Assembly: GCA_900617975.1 (NCBI GenBank)
Contig: UZAE01001786.1
Location: 1-11,506, forward strand
Source: Rodentolepis nana
Lineage: Eukaryota > Platyhelminthes > Cestoda > Cyclophyllidea > Hymenolepididae
Direction of reading: 5' to 3'
DNA length: 11,506 bases
How positions within the stretch are numbered: position 1 is the first letter of the stretch; each line of letters begins with the position of its first letter. Positions 6,969 to 11,506 of this stretch are shown here, piece by piece. The notes beneath the pieces were generated by a model. It saw only the letters and a program-made list of their open reading frames with translations, was not told where the DNA came from and did no database searches. Both the position numbers and the translations under genes were made by a program.

Positions 6969-7920
6969 TGCTTTCCTATCTATAGAGAGATCGATTACAG
7001 CACATGTAAATTACAATTCAACTGGCCATTCAAATCCATATTTATACGCATAGAATTGGCCTATCAGTAAGTTATAAACGGTTCTCAGAACCGATATAAG
7101 CTATTACTGGGCTCTAGTTATACCCCAGTGACGAAAATTCCTAGCACCGAGCCTCCAAACAGTTGGGTTATTTGTTCATTTGCCTTACAAAGTAGGACAA
7201 ACAACTTTGTAGATCAGTATTCTCCTTCTTATAACTAGTCAGAATGGATATATCGACTAGGTTTGTTAAAAGACCCGAGTTCTCATGCCATCAATTTACT
7301 AACTTATTGTAAACGTTTCCCATGAGAAAAACGGACAGCCACTTACCTTGATCATAATGTAAGTATAGTTAATCGCTGATGGCTAATTGAAAAGCACGAA
7401 AGTAACGTTCGGTAGGACGATTCTACCGTTTTATGTAAATAAAGGATAGATAATATTTAACTTACAAACTATTATTGAAAATAAAATTAAATATTCTTGA
7501 CAAATCATATGCGAAATTTCAAATATCGCGCCTTTTTCTCGCCTATTGGGTATCTCTTACAGATATTACTCCTTCTACGGTGGGTGATAATTAGGGCGAA
7601 GACATTTTCTACTGAATAACAACAACACCAGGTCACCAGAGAATGTAATTTAAACCAATACGAAAGGGTCATCGAGACAACTGATCAAACAAACTTTTTG
7701 TTTATTGTTACTAAAAGCATCCTTTTGAATTTTGAAAGAATTAAAAAAATTCAACATTTCAATGAAATTTTCTTTCCATAATGCCAATCCTACGAATTAT
7801 TGCAGTAATGAAAATTGGTGAAAGTCATTTTAAAAAAAAGTGAAATCTAGCAATTAGCTGATATAAGAGTAGGCATCTGATGAATGACGCTTGACGGGAA
7901 TTTCAAAACGACATTGCAGT
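6969..7920. other. Unique AT-rich DNA with two small hairpins
   Basis: No coding frame was recognised. CGGTTCT-C-AGAACCG at 7079-7093 is a 7-bp inverted repeat around one base. CGGTAG (7410-7415) pairs with CTACCG (7423-7428) across a 7-nt loop. Confidence 0.55.
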
Positions 7921-7990
7921 AGGCTTGACCTCGATTGGCCAACTTTCAAACTCTAGGCACTACCTAGTCGAGGTGAGGGAAGTCCAGCCT
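7921..7990. repeat. Compound inverted repeat, about 70 bp
   Basis: Nested complementary arms are AGGCT (7921-7925) with AGCCT (7986-7990), ACCTCGA (7928-7934) with TCGAGGT (7968-7974), and inside these CTAGG (7953-7957) with CCTAG (7963-7967) around CACTA. An unpaired 11-nt stretch breaks the right outer arm. It could be a decayed foldback element or a structured RNA; nothing identifies it further. Confidence 0.6.
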
Positions 7991-8845
7991 ATTCCCTCCT
8001 TTTCTCTAAAGACTGTCATTATATCTGAGTCAGTGACTATATATTTGGCTAGTGTGAATGCCACCATTTATATTTTGGAAAAAATCGTTTTCTTTTTTTA
8101 GGGAGTTACAATCGATCATGAACCTGTGTTGTAAATCAATAACTTTACCTGCTTTCTCTTTAGCTCTGGAACTGGCGTGCTGTCTTAACTAATCGAAAAA
8201 TCTAAGACTAAGCCTGAATATCTGCAATCTTATTTGAAATCCCTTGAAATTAATTGTTGATGGACATGATAGTATTTACTTTATCTACTTGATTATTCGA
8301 AATTTTAAAAGTTGTAATACTTTGACTAAAGAAAAATTGTTTTCAATTTATCTGAATTTTGAATATCCATTGAAGTAATTAATCAACTTCTTGGAAGTTA
8401 TGAGATCAAAATTAGCAAAATAGAGATGAAACTCTCCTTTCACTTGATTTTTGGGGAGAATTTATGTTCTTATTTACTCTTTATGGCCTTAATGCATGTG
8501 ACACATACTAGGAGCAATCATTCTAAAGGTCAATTAATCCCATTGCAGATTAATTAACACAATGGATATATAGGCAGATATAAGGAAATAACTATTGAAA
8601 CCAAGTGATCGTTCAGATTCAGCTAAGCGGCTATTAGAGTGCGTAATTGCATAATTCCAATTATTTTAACAGCTTTATTTCACTATTCCTATTAATGTCA
8701 ACAAATTTAAGAAGACAATCAGAGCTATCTATCACGCTAAGCCATATCTCTGCTATGGTATAATTTTTGAAAAAAGGCGTCTTATTGACTAAGACAAGAG
8801 CAAAATCAATATACTTCGTCAACCTTAATTCGCACTATTTATCAC
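7991..8845. other. Unique AT-rich DNA, no gene seen
   Basis: No coding frame, RNA gene or repeat copy was recognised. A pyrimidine tract ending in CTTTAG near 8163 resembles an acceptor, but no open exon of useful length follows. Confidence 0.55.
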
Positions 8846-8848
8846 CAT

Positions 8849-8863
8849 GGTGGTGGGGGGTGG
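8849..8863 (+). other. G-rich tract, possible two-tetrad G-quadruplex
   Basis: GGTGGTGGGGGGTGG provides at least four GG runs with short loops. It is weaker than the motif at 4445-4462. Confidence 0.4.
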
Positions 8864-9099
8864 TACTGATTGTCCAGCGACGTCATCTAAGTTTTCATCT
8901 CAATTCCCCTGTTTACCCCCCTTCCTGAACCTTGAGCAATACACAACTAATCTATTTCAACTCTTGGTCTTTTGGTATATCCTCTTTAGCCTTAAGGAAG
9001 ACTATTAGCTTGTAGAAATTTATCTCTCGACTTATTTACGTTCACTCGAGGTCTTTTTCGTGGTTAGTTTAATTCATTCTTTATTAATTCCACTTTATT

Positions 9100-9126
9100 A
9101 TGGCGAACAAGAAAAATCCTTTCGAG
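9100..9126 (+). CDS. Candidate first coding mini-exon ending at a consensus donor
   Basis: ATGGCGAACAAGAAAAATCC begins a 9-codon open stretch, MANKKNPFE, that ends exactly at GAG|GTAAGT (donor at 9127). An in-frame ATG with A at -3 and G at +4 is a good initiation context. Phase-0 continuation is possible at two acceptor-like sites, CTCTTTTTCGTAG (ending 9750) and AACTACCTTTAG (ending 10808), but each gives under 20 codons before a stop. I do not recognise the peptide. This is a short match that could arise by chance. Confidence 0.2.
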
Positions 9127-9176
9127 GTAAGTTTCTCCTATGGGTTAATATTTGCTGAGTACAATCTTAAAATTGT

Positions 9177-9527
9177 TCAATTTGCTAGTCTAAGCTTATT
9201 AAAGTCCACCTTGCCACGCTCTCGTCTGCTATATTGAACTCTGAGTTCGATTCCCATCGGTGCACACCCGGCAGCCAATGCAGAACTGTAAACCCCAACA
9301 GTTAAGTCGAAGGATTGACAGGATTCATGAACGTCACCAGAGTTGCTCATTGATGTCGCTTTATACGTAAGACGAGCATTGGAAAAAGCCTTCCTAACTG
9401 GTTTTGAAATCATACCCAGCATATCTGAAAGTAAGCAACGATTTTTGGAGGCGGTAGAGATCTCGAAAGACCATGACTTGTCCCTCGATGAGCTAATTAA
9501 TTGATTAGTGGACAACATAACTTGCAT
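9177..9527 (-). other. Less AT-rich segment with a long open frame and B-box-like site
   Basis: The minus strand is open for 116 codons here, long for this window, but shows no motif I can name. On the plus strand AGTTCGATTCC (9244-9254) matches the Pol III B box GGTTCGANTCC at 10 of 11 positions and is followed by CATCGGTGCAC. I could not find an A box 30-50 bp upstream, and the T-arm stem does not pair. A decayed tRNA-derived SINE is possible and would also explain the different base composition. I do not call a protein gene. Confidence 0.25.
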
Positions 9528-10187
9528 ATGAAATAGAAGCTTCGCTCATATGAAATTAAATAAAGTGACTTTCAAATTCATAGAATATTTATCTTCCGCT
9601 TAATTGTAACAAACTACTCAAGTTATTTGAAATCATATTAGCCTTGGTACCGCCAAATCTTCTAACATATATGGTTAGTTCTTGTCAAATGGACCCTTTT
9701 GAACGTATAATTGGAGGAATCTTTTCTTGCCAACTTCCTCTTTTTCGTAGACTCTGACGGTCATCCTAGTCATCTTGATGCGGTCGTGCTGAGACAGAAA
9801 GCATTTTTTAGGTGACTAAGATTAGATTTGTAATCAATTCGAGTAGTTAACTCTTCTTTTCTCTAGGCTCTGCCGATGGGAGAACTGTAGACTTGAAAGG
9901 TCAACATCATGGATGTAGTGATATCGAGAAGAGGTATAGAAAGTGACAAGGAGTGAAGCTTTATAAAGAAAACGAGGTTCAAATATGAGGTTGCGCGTAT
10001 CATCAGCTGTGAAGAACAAGAGGAACTCTCTAACATGACCCAAACGAATGTAGGGTCTTCTAATTGAACAACGTCGTTTATTTAGTAGAGACGTAAAAGC
10101 GGTTGATAAAAGAGTTTCCAAAAGTGGACATATATAGATTGAGTCTATGAACGGTCCTGCTCTTAAAAAAACAGTTCAAATCAGATA

Positions 10188-10490
10188 GTAAGGCTACTCT
10201 AAGAGCTCCACAAATAAGGGTCAGATCTCCCAATGCTAACTCGAAATAGCACCATTTGTTGAATTAGGAGCCAAGAGTCAGGTTGGACAGAAGTGTATTG
10301 CACAATTTGAAATGGATATGAAGGGGAAGGAGATCAAATACCCCACACTAGTGCTCGAGTTTATTTTGATCTCAAATAATTGGAAGTGTCATGTCGAAGA
10401 TGTTATGTAATAATTGATAATGCGCTATTCCTCCCACATGTGAAGTATGTGGAAATTAACGCCAGCAGCATAATTAAACTTGACAATTAA
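10188..10490 (+). pseudogene. Coding-like remnant, unassigned
   Basis: One plus frame is open from about 10188 to a TAA at 10407-10409, with a single internal TAA at 10234-10236. It contains CIAQFEMDMKGKEIKYPTLV, then LEFILISNN. A second plus frame then opens and reads VIIDNALFLPHVKYVEINAS before stopping near 10490. Residue make-up in both looks more protein-like than the rest of the window. The pattern would fit a decayed retroelement polyprotein or a processed pseudogene, but no diagnostic motif is visible. Confidence 0.2.
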
Positions 10491-10967
10491 AGGCGAAAAA
10501 ATGCGCTGCTTTGCGTTAAATGTTTGCAATCATTACCACGCATTCCAATCTAGCAAAGCGAAATGACCATTTTCAGCCAATACCATTTCAGTCAAGTGGA
10601 AACGTGACACTTTAAGGCCACCTCTTTTAAACCCCAAATTAGACAATCATCCATGAAGTATAACTCATACTATTTGCTAAGAAACGTAAAAAACCATGAA
10701 CAAAAACTGAGTAAAAAGTTGAGCTGCTTGTGAAACAAGCCTCTGTGAAATTATTCTTTATGTTAAAATAGTTTAATAACTTTTCAAATACTCTTCAACT
10801 ACCTTTAGGTGCAGTTACCGACTACTCCTGTCAGGATGTTTCTTTCAACCCGGATGGAATAATAGAAGCATTGTTTGAACTTTGTTTAAATTCACGAGAT
10901 TCTGCTCATTCTTACGAAAATATAATATTGTGACGTGCATTTAATTAATAAAGTTGATTTATTTATT
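10491..10967. other. AT-rich DNA without a recognised gene
   Basis: GCTTGT-GAA-ACAAGC at 10726-10740 is a perfect 6-bp hairpin. AATAAA at 10947-10952 resembles a poly(A) signal but follows no convincing transcript. Confidence 0.5.
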
Positions 10968-10984
10968 GGAGGGAGGGGGGGGGG
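10968..10984 (+). repeat. G-rich tract ending in G10
   Basis: GGAGGGAGGGGGGGGGG includes ten consecutive G (10975-10984). Read on the minus strand it is C10 followed by TCCCTCC and then AATAAATAAAT. That resembles the poly-C plus A-rich-tail arrangement of element A, although the rest of the 3' module is absent. Confidence 0.7.
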
Positions 10985-11468
10985 AATGGATACATTTCTT
11001 TTTGAATGCTATTCTTGAGGTTAAAAATGGAACGAGGTAGCATGAGCAATCATGAAATTAACTTATGAGAGCAAGAAAACTTCGACCTTATGCAACAAAT
11101 CATTAAAGTTAACCATAATGAGTCAGCATAGTGGACTACACCTTTAGAGAACATGGGTAGTTCAATGTTTAAAAATGTTTGTCACAAATAGAACACATGT
11201 TGTCCTGACGTCAATATATACTTACTAACCCACTGCTTCGTTTTTCATTTTTTAAAATTCGAAAAGGTCTTTCCATTGCCGTGTGCAACAGTGGCAAACT
11301 GCCCTAATCCACAAAAATAAGAACCGTTAACATATTTGAATGAGGAGAATGAATTCCGTTGTTATTGATAGCGTGTTCAATAAAAATAATTAAGAAGATA
11401 GAGTGCCTGAAAGGAAACGGAATCGAATATCTCCAGTGAATAGAGTGCACGGGGTTATGAATATCGAG
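10985..11468. other. Unique AT-rich DNA, no gene seen
   Basis: No coding frame or repeat copy was recognised before element E begins. Confidence 0.55.
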
Positions 11469-11506
11469 TATTTATTTATATCAAATGGCAGGCGTTTTGA
11501 TAGTTA
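11469..11506 (-). mobile_element. SINE-like element E, cut by the window end
   Basis: TATTTATTTATATCAAA followed by TGGCAGGCGTTTTGATAG is the tail plus the last part of the 3' module of the SINE family, in minus orientation. The tail matches element C exactly over 17 bases, and the body matches element D exactly as far as it goes. The element should continue for about 300 bp beyond the window. Confidence 0.8.

Noticed and set aside
9834..10121. Minus-strand frame with FFTADDTRNL as a reverse-transcriptase catalytic motif
   Set aside because: The ADDT string resembles the RT palm motif, but the aromatic residue directly before it is missing and no other RT motif is found at the expected spacing on that strand.
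10947..10952. AATAAA as a poly(A) signal
   Set aside because: It lies in AT-rich DNA where the hexamer is common, and no convincing transcript end precedes it.
1..11506. tRNA genes, rRNA, CRISPR arrays, bacterial operons, complete transposase genes
   Set aside because: No cloverleaf with paired arms, no regularly spaced direct repeats with spacers, no Shine-Dalgarno-led gene series and no intact transposase frame were seen on either strand.

Overview
This window looks like non-coding nuclear DNA from a eukaryote, most likely an invertebrate animal. It is AT-rich by eye. It has no long ORF, no bacterial-style gene packing and no recognisable rRNA or tRNA gene. Nearly all interpretable sequence is transposon-derived. 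The species cannot be named from the sequence.

The clearest content is a family of short non-autonomous retroposons (SINE-like). Four copies share a body of about 325 bp: 798-1122, 1505-1783, 2755-3113 and one entering at 11469-11506. All four lie on the minus strand. A fifth element at 167-307, on the plus strand, shares only the 3' module and A-rich tail. Three copies have target-site duplications: 13 bp (AATGATGTTCAAT), 14 bp (ATACATCTTAAAAT) and a 9-bp candidate (TTCCAAATA). These, together with tails of the type TTTGATATAAATAAATA, fix the orientation and show that LINE-type machinery inserted them. Three copies start at the same 5' nucleotide, so the 5' end is real and not a random truncation. 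The head can fold into a stem that encloses a smaller hairpin, and it carries ACUUACCU, the same octamer as the 5' end of U1 snRNA. On the opposite strand this reads as a consensus splice donor, GGTAAGT.

Between about 4990 and 6970 there are three collinear minus-strand remnants with the order and spacing of an APE-type LINE (CR1/L2/Jockey-like): the start of an endonuclease domain (6849-6968), a reverse-transcriptase 'WK..V..IFKSGD' block (5437-5560) and a weak VPQGS-like site (4990-5030). The element is heavily decayed.

The rest is unique AT-rich DNA with scattered features. It contains 10-11-nt poly-C or poly-G tracts, far longer than any poly-A tract; one perfect G-quadruplex motif; several perfect palindromes and hairpins; and a compound inverted repeat at 7921-7990. 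A few short exon-like stretches occur: a strong acceptor followed by an open 3' segment at 3824-3915, a 9-codon ATG segment ending at GTAAGT at 9100-9126, and coding-like remnants at 2458-2572 and 10188-10490. None can be assigned to a known gene. I do not see a complete functional gene in this window.
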